Shown: positions 1 to 10,986 of the stretch, in pieces
How the letters are laid out: each line of letters starts with the position of its first letter
Numbering within the stretch: position 1 is the first letter of the stretch
Source: Termitomyces sp. T153
Taxonomy: Eukaryota; Basidiomycota; Agaricomycetes; Agaricales; Lyophyllaceae
Assembly (NCBI GenBank): GCA_018296165.2
Contig: JACKQL020000013.1
Coordinates: forward strand, 496,001-560,000
Length of the DNA: 64,000 nt
Direction: 5' to 3'
Translations under genes and position numbers: made by a program
Notes under the pieces: generated by a model
Databases searched by the model: none
What the model saw: the letters and a program-made list of their open reading frames with translations, nothing else
What the model was told of the DNA's origin: nothing

Positions 1-935
1 GGGTTGAATGCTCTGGGAGTTGTCCATTGAAATCATGGGAGTTTCTGTTTATGCATAACCCAGCCATGCATGCATGTAGGGACATACATATGTAGTGTGT
101 CATATGGTACAGCAGAGCATGATTTGTGTGGTATCCTACATCACTGGCAGAGTCTGCTACACTATTGGGGAATCCCCATGATGTAGTGTATTATATGGGT
201 GCTGTGGAGGCTGTACACTGTGCCATATGATACATATCTTGCAGAGTCCTTGAACCAGGATCTGTAGCTGCTAATATGACCAGGTCCATTGCAATTATCT
301 TTTGTAGTGACCAGCCTGTTGTGGCTACTGAACACTACAATCCACTGGTGTCAGCAGACTGGCAGTGGGTCCATCACCAGCTATTTCTCATGACCAGCTG
401 CCACTGCTTGTGACAAAATCCAACCTCAAGAACATATCTGCCCACCACCAGCAGAAAGCCACTGAGATAACCAGGTGTGGCAAAATCCAGTACCATCATT
501 GGCTGCAAGCCACTTAAATGGACACATTTGGCCCAGACTCTCTCCTGAAATTATGGGAAAAGCAATATGAAGATCTATTTTAACTCCAGAATTAACAATC
601 AAAGAACAGAAACACAGCATTATGCTGGTTGAACAAAATAAGAGAACACATCATATTGGTCATGATTTTCTTAGATGCTTGTGAATGCATCAGAATTTTT
701 CATAAGGGATTAGATTTTTTGGAAGGCATCAATCATCTTTGGCAGCCATCAAAATCTCATCAAAGCATCAAATTTCTTTGGAAGCTGCAACCTTCTTCAG
801 CAGTCATACTTTTTTGGACAGTACATGTAAATCAACAGAGGCACATGACCCTACTTTTGAAATTCTTGACTTTAAGTCCTCTTTTGCTCAGCAGCTGCCA
901 CTCATCATTATCCACTCATTGCTATCCACTATGCA
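1..935. other. Left part of a duplicated segment; no gene seen
   Basis: I see no convincing gene here. From about position 78 onward the sequence matches, in reverse complement, the region at about 41240-41990, so it is the 5' flank of a gene copy that also occurs inverted near 40 kb. It contains no CG dinucleotide at all (the first in the window is at 1006), which points to long exposure to CG methylation and deamination. Short open frames here are not supported by conservation. Confidence 0.6.
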
Positions 936-2261
936 ATGTCTACATCAACTGAGGCCCTTTTTACAAAGCTCTATAACACTGAGTACTCTGTGTTGGTTTC
1001 TGCTTCGAGAGGAGACCTGTCTGATCTCCAGGGTATGGCCAAAGAATTGGTGAGTGACCTTCCTTGTAGGAAGATATGCAACACTCACAGATGGTGTTCA
1101 AGAAATCTTTTTGGAAGCAAATTTCCCAGGACAAGGACAAACAACTTGTTCTAGAGGCTAGAAAAAGCTTCTCCAATGGGGCCCTCCATATTCTATCAGG
1201 CAAGTTGTCAGAGGCAAAGGCAATTGAGGAGTTGGAAGAGAAGGCATAGGTGTATTTCAAGGAGTCACAGGCAAGGAAGAAAGCTCAGGAGGCCAACAAG
1301 GGCCAGGCAGTGGCAGGAGTGGCAGGTCCATATACAATGTCAGATCTGTTGCTGTCAGAAATATTTAAATGGATTTCAGCAATCAATCCACCAATGCCAG
1401 CAGTGGCCCCAGTGCTACCAGCAGGTCTGGCATCACCAGTGAGTCCCTCATCAAAACAGGTAGAGTATTGGCATCAAGTCCATTGTCCCCAGTGGAGCCA
1501 GCACCAGGCTAGCCCTGGCTGATAAGAAAGGCTAGCAAAGCAGAGATCCACCAACAAGAATGGAGGAAATACACTGCCCAAACTCCCTCTCATAGTCCTC
1601 CAACCACTCATTCTGAGTATGAATCAGTCACCTTAGACAAAGACAAAGACAATGAAGCCAGTGACAACAATGATTATTCTGATAATGAGGAATGCTGGTG
1701 GGGCAAGATCACACTGTCAATGAGGCTAGGGAAGTACCTTATGATGGCACAATATAAAGGGAGGAACCTCATGTGATGCCTGATGGCTTGCCCTCAAGAA
1801 AACCTGCAGCCTCACAAAGGATCACAAGGAAGAGGTCCAGAGGAACAAGTGCAAGAAGGGAAAGAAGGAGAAAAGGCAGAAGAAACCCAGGTCTGCTGAG
1901 TATCTTGATAGTAAGTGTCAATTTCCTCAACTGAAATAATTTACTAACAACAGATAAAACCAACAACACCAATTGCTGGGCCATTGACAATCCCTCTGGC
2001 AGATATACTAGTGGCCACTGGAAAGGGAAGGGCAAAGGAATGGGCAGATCTGCCAGCAGCCAGCAGCAAAGAGAAGGGGAAGGAGTGAGTACACCTGCTG
2101 ACAACCAGTGGAAAGGGCAAGGGCAAGCAGCAGGCAGATCTGCCCCTCCTTACCAAATCTGTTGAGGCCATCCTTACATGAGCTATGGTGGGGTTCAATT
2201 TCATCAATGAAGGAATCAAGGTTGTATCAGAAGAGATGAGGTCAGGGTTCATGCTAGCTGA
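936..2261 (+). pseudogene. Decayed coiled-coil / Zn2Cys6-like gene, copy A
   Basis: I do not recognise this gene by name. The ATG at 936 opens a 38-codon exon (936-1049), followed by an intron 1050-1090 (GTGAGT...CACAG) and a charged, probably helical exon 2 from 1091. Exon 2 carries an in-frame TAG at 1247-1249, then stays readable to about 1520, after which the frame shifts. A second intron, 1911-1953 (GTAAGT, branch CTAAC, CAG), has the same 43-nt length as its counterpart in copy B (40053-40095). The cysteine cluster seen in copy B is damaged here: the segment with its first three cysteines is deleted and the fifth cysteine codon reads TGA. A lysine-rich tail follows. The gene is cut at 2262 by an LTR. 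A nuclear DNA-binding role is an inference from the cluster pattern only. Confidence 0.6.
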
Positions 2262-3259
2262 TGTCACAACCCATTCCCAAACCCCTGGACCTCTCTCCAG
2301 CACAGCTCAAACCCCCAGACTACCTGCCAACACCCCCTTGACCTACCCCAACCCTTGTTCATCCATGGTGCCCACTCTGGCAAACTCCAATGCTTCCTTG
2401 GCCAACTCTGACACTCCCTCAGACAACTCTGATGCTTCCCCTATGGGCCCTGTCAGTTCCCTGACCCTTCCTGAGCTCCTGGGCATCCCTGCCACCCCCT
2501 CTAAACTTTGGCACATGCCATGGACCCACACCAGTGTGTCACCACTGCCTACCTGACCAGATCTGACACCCATTCAACATATGCAGCTCCAACAAGCCCT
2601 GCTACCAGACCCGTAATCCAAAGAGTAGACACAGTAGTCAGTACTTAAGTTGTAGAGTAATATCTGCTACAGTAGTCTTGATATTACTTACAACTGTGTC
2701 CTGTTACATCTCATTTCCTGGTTTTGTCTCTATCTCTATCTCATTGTCTCTAGCCTCATTCTCAATCCCATTTCATTTTTGTCTCTATCTCATCTTGTCT
2801 GCTTCAGTTTCCTTTCATGTTGCCTGATTTCTTTTCAACTCTAACTCCATTCTAGTCTCCATGCATATATCTGTTCATATCTTTACAACTTGTACATTCT
2901 TATCTAACTCTGGACTCTGTCCTACACTTGGCCCCAGAACCCATTAACACCATCTGATTGCCCATCAAACCCCAGTCCTGCTCCCATTGCTCATGTAATC
3001 TTCAATTGCCCTGCACTCCCAGTATCTGCTCCCAGGACCTGTGCCTAATAAACCCCCAAGCCCAACCCTTATTCACACTTTGCCTTGGACTTCCCCAGAC
3101 CTCCCTGGACTTGCTTGGATTGTTTCCCCAGCCTATCTTCACAAGTATCTGATGTTTAGACTCCCTCTGGAATGCAAGGTTTTAAGTGCAGGATGTTGCA
3201 TCTGCCTAGTAAGGATTTGCCCAGTTAAGCTGAGCCCCCATGGCCAGTGGAACCTGACA
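2262..3259 (+). repeat. Family 1 Gypsy LTR (copy a)
   Basis: Begins TGTCACAACCC and ends GGAACCTGACA, the terminal sequences shared by all family 1 LTRs in the window. It carries the conserved AGTCTTGATATT site at about 2671 downstream of a decayed TATA region. It is the 5' LTR of the gag sequence that follows. It interrupts gene copy A: copy B continues past the equivalent point. CG-poor, so old. Confidence 0.85.
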
Positions 3260-4589
3260 TGATATCAAGTCTCCTCCTTACCCTGTTCTCAATGTCTGCA
3301 TTTAACCCTATGTACACTCCTGTCAGCTACCTAACCAACATCTATGGTAGGCCAGTACCTAAAAATTACTATGCCCTGTTCTACCTAACCTCACCTATGG
3401 ATTGCTATGCTCTTCAATACTGGGTCCCAGATCAGAGCCAAGCATTTTATGGCCCCTCCATTAGTCAGAGAATTTCTATGGACTAGTGATGCTCTTTGTT
3501 GTACCCTGCTGAAGGGACCTACCCCTGCATGCACTCTGGAGGACTGTCTGGGATGCCAACAGCTGCATGGGCACCCCTAGCTCTGGCTAACCCAGCCTTT
3601 CTCTCCCCAGCACACTACTATGCTTATATAAACCCTCCTGTGGCCCTGGTCCTTCTGGAGCAGTCTGACAACTATTTCCCCTCTCAGCTCTGACTCCCCA
3701 CTCAAGTCCCACCTTCTCCAAGACAAAAACAGGTCAAAGCATATGTCCAGCAATGTGACAAAGTCCTCCACTCCCACCACCCTGCCCCTGCAGAGTTTGC
3801 AAGGTGCACTTGTGCCCTCCTTGTCAGCCTTGGGTACCACAACACCTCCAGAACTCTGGAGGTATGGAAAGACCATCTCCTTGACTTCCACAAATGCTAT
3901 CAGCAGGGCACCCTCCCTAAAAATACACAAGGTACTCTGGGAATCAATGCCAACTTCCAAAATAAACTCCATGCTCTGGTTGAAGAAATCCACACTATCC
4001 CAAACCCCTGCTGATTCAAGGACCCACTGGACCCAGCCTGGTCCTTCCACATGCAATGAGAGGAACCCACTGGAGTATGAAATGAAGCTCTAGCCTCCAT
4101 TCCCTGCCAGCAGGAAGAGCTCAACACTGTATTTGACATCCTGAGGTCCCTCAACTCTGCCAGAGGACTCTTTGACAACCCACTGCTCACACTCTGGCTC
4201 TCTCTGCATATTCCAGGGCAAACTCTGTCCCCAGCACCTTCTGTACCTGGGATCATCCCACTGAGCCTGTGCTCTGCACCCAGAGACCACCCCAGCCCCT
4301 CCCCATCAACACTGACCTTATTTACGACTATACCCTCTCATACACTGGCAAGCCTGAGAACCCTGGCAGAGAACCTGCCCCTTGCAACAGACCCTCAGGA
4401 CCTCTCCAGGACAGACCTCCTCACTGTGACCTCTGTGCCCCCCATGGTAATGTCCCTTCAAATACACTCCAGCCCTGCCAAAATGCCCCAGCTCCTCCAT
4501 CTTAACCCATGGGCCCCAGAGCACCTCAACCCCCTTTCCCCAAAAATCCCCCTTGACCCCCACCAATCCCCCTACTAAATCAACCCACT
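3260..4589 (+). pseudogene. gag: Gypsy family 1 gag remnant
   Basis: The likely gag start is the ATG at 3292 (MSAFNP), equivalent to the start at 30086 in the full-length element. The N-terminal part is rich in Tyr, Pro and Asn. After SISQRISMD there is a TAG at 3484-3486, exactly where the full-length copy also has a TAG. Downstream the Pro-rich gag text resumes in shifted frames up to about 4589, with many stops. The capsid core and zinc knuckle are missing because a deletion joins this gag directly to an RNase H fragment. Gag would normally form the virus-like particle that packages element RNA. Nonfunctional. Confidence 0.7.
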
Positions 4590-4889
4590 GACATCAACAG
4601 CCAGTTCATCAACAATTACTCCAGAATCACAAAACTTCTCAACCAACTCACCTGGAAGGACACCCCCTGGGACTGGAATAGCAAGTGGCAGAGTGTCTTC
4701 ACTCTCCTCACAAAGGCCTTCACCTCTGCCCCAATTCTCTGTCACTTTGACCCCACTCTATCCATAGTCCTCAAATGCAATGCCTCCAACTACATCATCA
4801 TCAGAATACTCTCCCAGATGGACTCTTGCAGAAAGGATTTCCACCCTGTCATCTTTTACACCTGTTCAATGATCTCTGCAGAGCTCAAC
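4590..4889 (+). pseudogene. pol: Gypsy family 1 RT/RNase H fragment
   Basis: About 100 codons stay open and match the RT-thumb/RNase H region of the copies at 24836-25474 (minus) and 60430-60800 (plus), including KDTPWDWNSK and the HFDP...NASNY block where the first RNase H aspartate sits in other copies. Here that aspartate reads Asn (ECDASNY in the best copy, KCNASNY here). Protease, most of RT and integrase are absent, so a large internal deletion has occurred. The fragment stops abruptly at the LTR at 4890. Confidence 0.75.
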
Positions 4890-5826
4890 TGTCACAACCT
4901 ACTCCCAGACCTCCAGACCTCTTTGCAAGCCACCCCACTTCCCCAGAGTTTCTCTGCAACACCCTCTTGACTCACTTCAACCCTCATTCACTCATGGTGC
5001 CTGCCTCAGCTATCTCCAATGCTTCCCTGGCAAACCCTGACAACCTTTTGGCAAGCCCTGGCACATCCCCTGTGGGCCTCCTCAGTTTCTCTTCTCCCCC
5101 CATGAGGCCCCAGAGCCTCTCCAACATCTCCCCTGACCCAGGCACATGTCACTAGCTTGTTCCTGCAACCCACTCAAGCTCTCCAGGACTTCCCAATGAC
5201 TATGGAGTGGACTATGTTCCTATCAGTTCCCATCAGAATATTAATGCAGTCCACCATCTGATCAGAACCAACACCTGTCAACTCTGCACGGCTCTGATGT
5301 GTGGCTCTGATGAGTCCTGCCATCACACCCCCAATTCCTAGAGGAGTCCAGTAGTTAGTATACAAGTTATAGAGTAACATCCATTATGCTAGTTTTGATA
5401 TTGCATTACCTGTGGTTACTTGTTTCTTGTACATTTTGTCTCTGTTTCCATCTCTAGTCTTGTGTTTCTCTCAATCTATTTGATTTTGTTTCTGTCTTGT
5501 CTTGACTCTGTCTCATCTTGACTGTCTCTGTTTCTGTTATTGTTCCTAAGTTCCTTTCAACTCTAATACTGTTATGAACTCCATGCATATGTTACAACTC
5601 TCCAACATTCTTAACTAACTCTGGACCTCACTCTAAGCTCAGCCCCAGAACCCATCATCATTGATTGATCCCCCATCAAGCTCTGGCCCTGCTCCTATCA
5701 CTTGCATAGTCTCCACTTGCCCAACAGTCTATATATTCACCTACAGACTTGTGCCTGATGCTCCTCCCATCCCAACACTTATTGTACCTGGTCTTAGACT
5801 TCCTCAGACCACTCCAGACTTGCTCT
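4890..5826 (+). repeat. Family 1 Gypsy LTR, 3' truncated (copy b)
   Basis: Starts TGTCACAACCTACTCCC and aligns along its length with the LTR at 55222-56234 rather than with the neighbouring LTR at 2262, so it probably belongs to a separate insertion. Homology ends near 5826 (GACTTGCTC), before the expected GGAACCTGACA terminus. No polypurine tract precedes it. CG-poor and old. Confidence 0.75.
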
Positions 5827-6171
5827 GTAATGTTTTCATTACAAGTTGCACAGCTTACTGTTCACACTTCATAAATCTAGTCTACAGAGTATGAAGTAAG
5901 GTGCTGCCTTATGTAATTACATTATGGGTATTTAAGGGTAGTATCATGTGACACTACCTTATAATATATAATTAAATAAGTATTTCTGGGTAGGATACTA
6001 AGGGGGTAATGGGCACTTGGTTACATACCCCCCTTTTGAGTCCATCAACAGACTCATACAAAAAATCAATAAGACAAAAAAGGGGGTGGGATATGGCACC
6101 CACCTGAGAGTCTCACTGGAATCCAATCACAAATCCCTATGTTGTAAAAGTGGTAGGATCAAATGATCTAC
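5827..6171. other. AT-rich spacer with short inverted repeats
   Basis: No gene seen. Contains several short inverted repeats: GGTAGT...ACTACC at about 5938-5960 and AAGGGGGTAA...TTAC..ACCCCCCTT at about 5999-6035. Their role is unknown. They may be the edge of an unidentified small element or of the interrupted gene to the right. Confidence 0.35.
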
Positions 6172-7557
6172 TCAATAAGATAGACACAGTACCATCCTAG
6201 CATGCTGTCCAACTGCACTAGGTGCTAAATGGGCACTCAGTGAGCCCACATTTGTTATTTCAATATCACTGGTAAACTCCAATAGTAGTTCACTTAGCCT
6301 GTTTGTCCATCCTTGAGGCTGCTGCTCTCTCATTGCTAATGATGTGTGCCCAGTGTTCCAATACAGCATTAGTCATATCAATGGAGCCACTTGATCCAGC
6401 CTCAGGAGCAGTTGGAGTAGCTACATTAGTCACTATGGCTGCATCTGAGGGGCTGGGGATGACTGGTGGAGTTATTGATAGTTGAGGATTTGTAGGTGCC
6501 AAAGAGTCATTGGCATAGTCCAGTTCCATGGACTTCTCTACAGGTGTGTCCTGAGAGGACACACTGGAGCTTGTGGCTGGGTTGGTAGTGGCTGAAGCCA
6601 CTGACAAAGAGCACCCCTCCTCAGTTGGAGCTGCACTTGCAGGAGGATCTACAAAAGATGGCTCCTCCACTTGTACAAGGGCAGCTCTCACCACCTCTGC
6701 AGGTTGGTGTAGGAGGTGAGTGAAGATACCAGTCTCACCATAGCACAGCCATTAAGCTGTGCTGAGTGGAGAGTGGCCTCTACTCTCATGGAGTTGGCAG
6801 AGCACTTTGAAGCATTCCCAATTGTCAGCAGTGGGGGCATACCACCCATTGTACCTCTCCAATGCAGGGGGCATGCCAATGGTTTGGAGTTGATGATGGC
6901 ATTCATTGTCAACCCTTGTAAACAGGTCTGCATGTAGTATGCTTCCAGACCAGTGGTGATTGAGGAAGCATATACTATAAGTATATGCATGATTCACCCA
7001 GGCAAGGGACATGCAGTTTGCAAGGAGGTGACATATTACTTCCATCTCACTGAAATCATTAATTTGTGTAGGCAGCACTTGCAGCCTATGCAGAGCAAAG
7101 GTGTAGGGGGTGAAAGGATTAAACTCCCCTACATGGTTCTGGTAGCTGTCAACCACATCTTAGTAGAGACAAGGCAGAGCTGTCACCATAGCAAACAGCC
7201 TCATATAGGCCATTTGCACATGTGGTGTAGTTGGAGCCAGTGCCTAACCCAGTATGTATCTAAAGACCAAATATCAGTCGATGTGTAACAAAGCATTGAT
7301 GGCCACACTTGAATACAGGTTCTGCAAACCTAGGTGGCCATAGTGCCGAATGTACTGTGCCCATGCATTGATGTCAAAGTGATGGTTGATTGGGACTTGA
7401 GTAAGTCCTGCTCCCCATGTGTTGTTATTTGTATAGCCAAGCATGGCTGAAAAATGTGAGGGAAAGGGGACCAGTTGCTAATGGTGGTCCCCTCTGAGCA
7501 GAAATGTTTCCAACTCTGTTGGGATCAACTCCATGACCTGCCACATGGTGTGGTCTC
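6172..7557 (-). pseudogene. Unrecognised gene, 3' part (split by LTR element)
   Basis: I do not recognise this gene. On the minus strand the frame is largely open from about 7156 to 6290 with one TAA at 6752-6754. Its second half is rich in Ser, Thr, Pro and Ala and low in structure, its first half is more globular (many His, Trp, Tyr). It is the downstream piece of a gene whose upstream piece lies at 13580-15330: the two are separated by an LTR element flanked by the 5-bp duplication GTCTC. It sits downstream of a KDZ transposase on the same strand, so it could be KDZ cargo or an unrelated gene. Nearly CG-free. Confidence 0.5.
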
Positions 7558-8709
7558 TGTCACGACCCGTTCCCCGAAACCCCGCACATCATCCATCAAA
7601 ACCCCGAACCCCCAAAAGGACCCCCAACGCTCCGCCGAACTTCTGCCCATGCCCCGCGCCTACTTCGGCTAACTCCGACACCCCCCCGGCTAACTCCGAC
7701 GGCCCCCTGGCCAACTTCGGTGCCTGCCCCGCAGCCACTGACACTTACCCTGGGCTTCCCAAACCCCAAGAACCACCCCCGCGATTCCTGATCTTCGCCA
7801 CCCATCATTAACTCAACACCCTGCTTCCTCCGACCTATTCCGGAGTATCACGACAACCTCGGGGCAACCCGCGTTCTCCAATGATCCCATCAACGTATCA
7901 GCGTGGCATGATCTTCAATCACAACCGACACCCGCCCACTCCGTCAAGCCCCGCCAAGCCCCGCCGCCACAGCCGACGTACCCCGAAGTCCTCCGGTAGT
8001 CAGTATATAAGTCATCGAGTAGCTCTTCGTACTCTAGTCTTGATATTGCTCAATGTTACCTATGGTCTGATTGTTTCCTTTTCATGTTTCGTGTTTCGTG
8101 TCCCATTCTCCTTACTCTCAGTCTCCCGGTCTTATCTCAGTCTCCCGGTCTTATCTCAGTCTCCCGGTCTTGTCTTGTCTCCATTTCGTTATCGTTCTCA
8201 TTATCGTTTCGTATCTCCACTCGAATCTACTCCTGTTCCATATTGTCTCGTCCGACGCTGTCTTGGTGACTCCGTCAGACCATTGTACCCAAGTCTTCAT
8301 CAACCCTAACGACCTCACAAACTCCGCGATTACGATTACGAACCCCGACACTCCTTTACCAGGTCTGAACCTCACTCTTCGCTCGGTCCCGGACTCCATC
8401 AGCTCCAAATGATCTCCCATCAAACCCTGGCTCCATCCCCATTGATCACACAGCCACCTACTCCCTTGCTTCCGCAAATCTCCCGTACGGCCTTCTGCCT
8501 GAACCCCGCCAAGACCGTCTCGTTTCCCCACAATCCGACTTCTCCGGACCTTCCCGGACCTGTCTGGATCACATCTCCCCAACTACCCGCGCAACCCACC
8601 CGGACCCGGAACGTCTTCAAGTGTTCGGTTACCAATGCAGGGGAATCACACCCACCTAGTAAGGACTTGCCCAGTGCAGCTGAGCCCCTGGGGTCAGCGG
8701 AACCTGACA
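7558..8709 (+). repeat. 5' LTR of non-autonomous element (copy c)
   Basis: TGTCACGACCC...GGAACCTGACA, 1,152 bp. Contains a 19-bp direct repeat present three times at 8116-8172 (TCTCAGTCTCCCGGTCTTA) and a CTAACTCCGAC repeat near 7670-7700. The partner LTR lacks one copy of the latter, which explains most of its 29-bp shorter length. Other differences between the pair are mainly C/T and G/A transitions. Confidence 0.95.
8004..8047 (+). promoter_or_regulatory. LTR core promoter: TATA box and predicted transcript start
   Basis: TATATAA at 8004-8010 is followed 32 nt later by AGTCTTGATATT (8036-8047). That spacing fits a TATA-directed start, so the transcript would begin at or near AGTCTTGATATT. 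The same two elements with the same spacing occur in the 5' LTR of the full-length Gypsy element. The start site is inferred. Confidence 0.65.
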
Positions 8710-8710
8710 T

Positions 8711-8722
8711 AATATCAAGACT
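8711..8722 (+). other. Primer-binding site complementary to the element's own 5' end
   Basis: AATATCAAGACT, one base downstream of the 5' LTR, is the exact reverse complement of AGTCTTGATATT at 8036-8047 in the LTR. No sequence matching a tRNA 3' end (which would start TGG) is present. This matches the arrangement known for Tf1/sushi-type elements that self-prime reverse transcription. Confidence 0.7.
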
Positions 8723-8741
8723 CTACCTTACCCCGTCCGTG

Positions 8742-8855
8742 ATGCCCGCATTATCTCTGCACACACGATCAAATAACTCCAATGTCTATGGTCTACCCAT
8801 GCCGGGGAACCCTTATGATTTGTACGGCCCTGCCCAATTTGCCAAGGCACATTGA
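8742..8855 (+). pseudogene. gag: Residual gag N-terminus in non-autonomous element
   Basis: A 37-codon frame from ATG 8742 to the stop at 8853-8855. It resembles the gag start of the autonomous copies: the spacing of the ATG from the LTR and the VYGLPMPGNPYDLYGP block match IYGQLVPENPYAPFYPGP at about 30020 (minus). The rest of gag is gone. The short leader may be kept because it overlaps packaging or primer sequences, which is an inference. Confidence 0.6.
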
Positions 8856-10980
8856 GTCGCGGATCCGACACCAAACGTCCCCTCCGCTCTGGTTACCTTC
8901 ATACAACGGCTCCCCCCACGGACACCCTCCCCAACTCACACCCAACTCCCAACCCCTCGCGCAAACCGTCAAATCATCTTCCACCCCACTCCTACACTCT
9001 CCGCCAACTCCGCTCTCTCGCACAAAATTGACCCCGACATCACCCAAAGAATAACATCCTAAAGCCTGGCGACCCTCCGATCAAATGAGCAACAATGTCT
9101 CCGGCACCGCGCCAACCCTCCGACCAACAATAACGCCAACCCGCCACGGAACAGTCACCCACTGCACAAGGATCGCCAGCCACGAAGAGACCACTGAGAA
9201 CGTGCTTCCCTGGAAGCCCGCCTGTGGATCCACCAACCCACCAGCAACCAAGAACCTCAGACCTAGGCTAGGCTCCAACCATGACCTGCTTCCGGACCTC
9301 AATCGATCGGCCGTCACCTCCGCCCAACAAATGAAGGGGCCCCGACTCCCCCGACCTGACCCCGACAACCCCGGAACAAGACCAAAACATCCTCGAGCCT
9401 CTAGACATTAATAAGGAGAACCCCGGCACCCCACTCCCGACAAGGGACAACTCCGGACCACGCCGCTAGTTCACCACCCTCCCCCACACAATCCGGAGCC
9501 CCCGACAATGAGGACCCTGGATGCCAAAACCCCCCCCCGCATGCCACCCCCGAGCTTAAACTCCACCACCAGACTACGCCACCTCCCACGAAGGAATCCC
9601 CAGCATAGGAGCCACCCCGAACTAACTATAGGAAAAAGGACCCTATACGAAGTAGTTCCCTAAGTACTCTAAATTCGCTGACATGTTCACATAAGGGAGG
9701 GAGAAGCCCCACCATCATCCAGAAAACAACAATGGGCCGTTTAAGCGACCCGACGACCCAATGGGCACATGCTCCAATAATCTCAAGGGACCCCCCCACC
9801 TGGCTCGACGACCCAAACAACCCCGTGCCAGCCTAAAACTGTCCCACCCAGACCCCTCCAAACCCTTCAACACAGCTCCGGACCCTGGCGACACGACTCC
9901 AGGGCCTCTGCTCCGACCACAACATTTGATCAAGAAGACTCACGGCGCCAGCTCGACAATGATGCCCTGGTAGCCCCGTGACAGAAATCACCACCCACTC
10001 CGAAACCCGCCCCTACATCGGAATATGTCCGCCGAACAGGGACCACATCATCAGAGCCTCCAGAAAAGCGGGCAGTGCCTCTCCCCACTGCCACCCCCAC
10101 ACTTACAACAATCTCCGGGCCGCTCCGGAACACGAATGAAGAGCAGCCCCGACCCTGCCGCATCTCCCGGGGAACCCTACTCCAGTGCCTCCCCGCGGCC
10201 GACCTCCCTGCCGCCCCAACAACCGTGAACAACCAACAAATCCCCACCGAGTGACCCTTGTGTCGACTCCGGGACCACCCACTTCCTCCCCGATGAAGGA
10301 ACTACCGACCCCCGGACCTCCGAACTCAAGGAAGTATCAGAAATACGTAAGACCCCCTTTGTCCGCCTCGGGCTTACCTTTGGTCAGGAAAGCAATATCA
10401 TGTAGATGATCCGGCACCCCAAATTTCGGCCCCGGACCCGAAGGAACTGGTTGGGACTGATCACCCCGCATCCTACCCCCTCGGTCATCGACACTCCGGA
10501 GCACACCAAAGCGCCACCCGAAGCATGCCCGCCCACAGACGCAACACTCCGGAACACAACCCCAACCCGGACCAACTATACTGCGAGGACGAACCTCGCC
10601 TCACCCAACCCCGCCAATGAAAAAGGCCCCGCCGCCCTCGCCACCAATGCCAGCATAAGGGCCAGACCATGGGGAGACCCCCATGACCCCCCGCCAACCG
10701 CACTGCCAAGACAATTAAAGCCCCGAACCCGTTGGGCACCGTGAAAGAATTTGAAGGCCCACCCTCCACTACCAATACGGCGCACGTCCCCTACACCTCC
10801 AGTCGGAATTTCCGAGAATCGAACTCAATGACACTGCCTGAAATGCCGGGGACCCCCACCGGAGAACTCCCACCACCCCCGCCAGACCTTGGGAGCCCTC
10901 CTGCGATGCCCCGCCCCGTCCCGACAAACCCCGGGACTAGCCAGCGCAGACGGCACTAGCGGGCGTAACCCCCGCCTCTG
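8856..10980 (+). other. C-rich interior of the non-autonomous element
   Basis: A strongly C- and A-rich plus strand giving Pro/Thr/Ser-rich text in all frames, none convincing as a protein. At about 9625-9700 (CCTATACGAAGTAGTTCCC...GCTGACATGTTC) it matches the pol stretch just before reverse transcriptase in the autonomous copies (ILSEVVPPEYHEFADMF), so it is partly a pol deletion relic. A decayed relative of this interior lies at 44160-45004. Confidence 0.55.
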
Positions 10981-10986
10981 AACTCA

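Noticed and set aside
4890..5826. 3' LTR of the element starting at 2262
   Set aside because: Its sequence is closer to the LTR at 55222 than to the LTR at 2262 and no polypurine tract precedes it, so it is probably a separate insertion.
5999..6035. Hairpin AAGGGGGTAA...TTAC..ACCCCCCTT as a terminator or transposon end
   Set aside because: It is isolated, with no matching partner or target duplication found nearby and no adjacent transcription unit ending there.
7881..8582. Open frames of 100-150 codons inside family 1 LTRs (also near 12910-13452 and 22469-22989)
   Set aside because: They lie in the LTR R/U5 region, occur in several frames and on both strands, include the 19-bp repeats, and match no protein motif. 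They follow nucleotide, not protein, conservation.
8856..10980. Many Pro/Thr-rich frames in the non-autonomous interior
   Set aside because: The C-rich composition removes stop codons in several frames on both strands; no frame is conserved in the decayed relative at 44160-45004.
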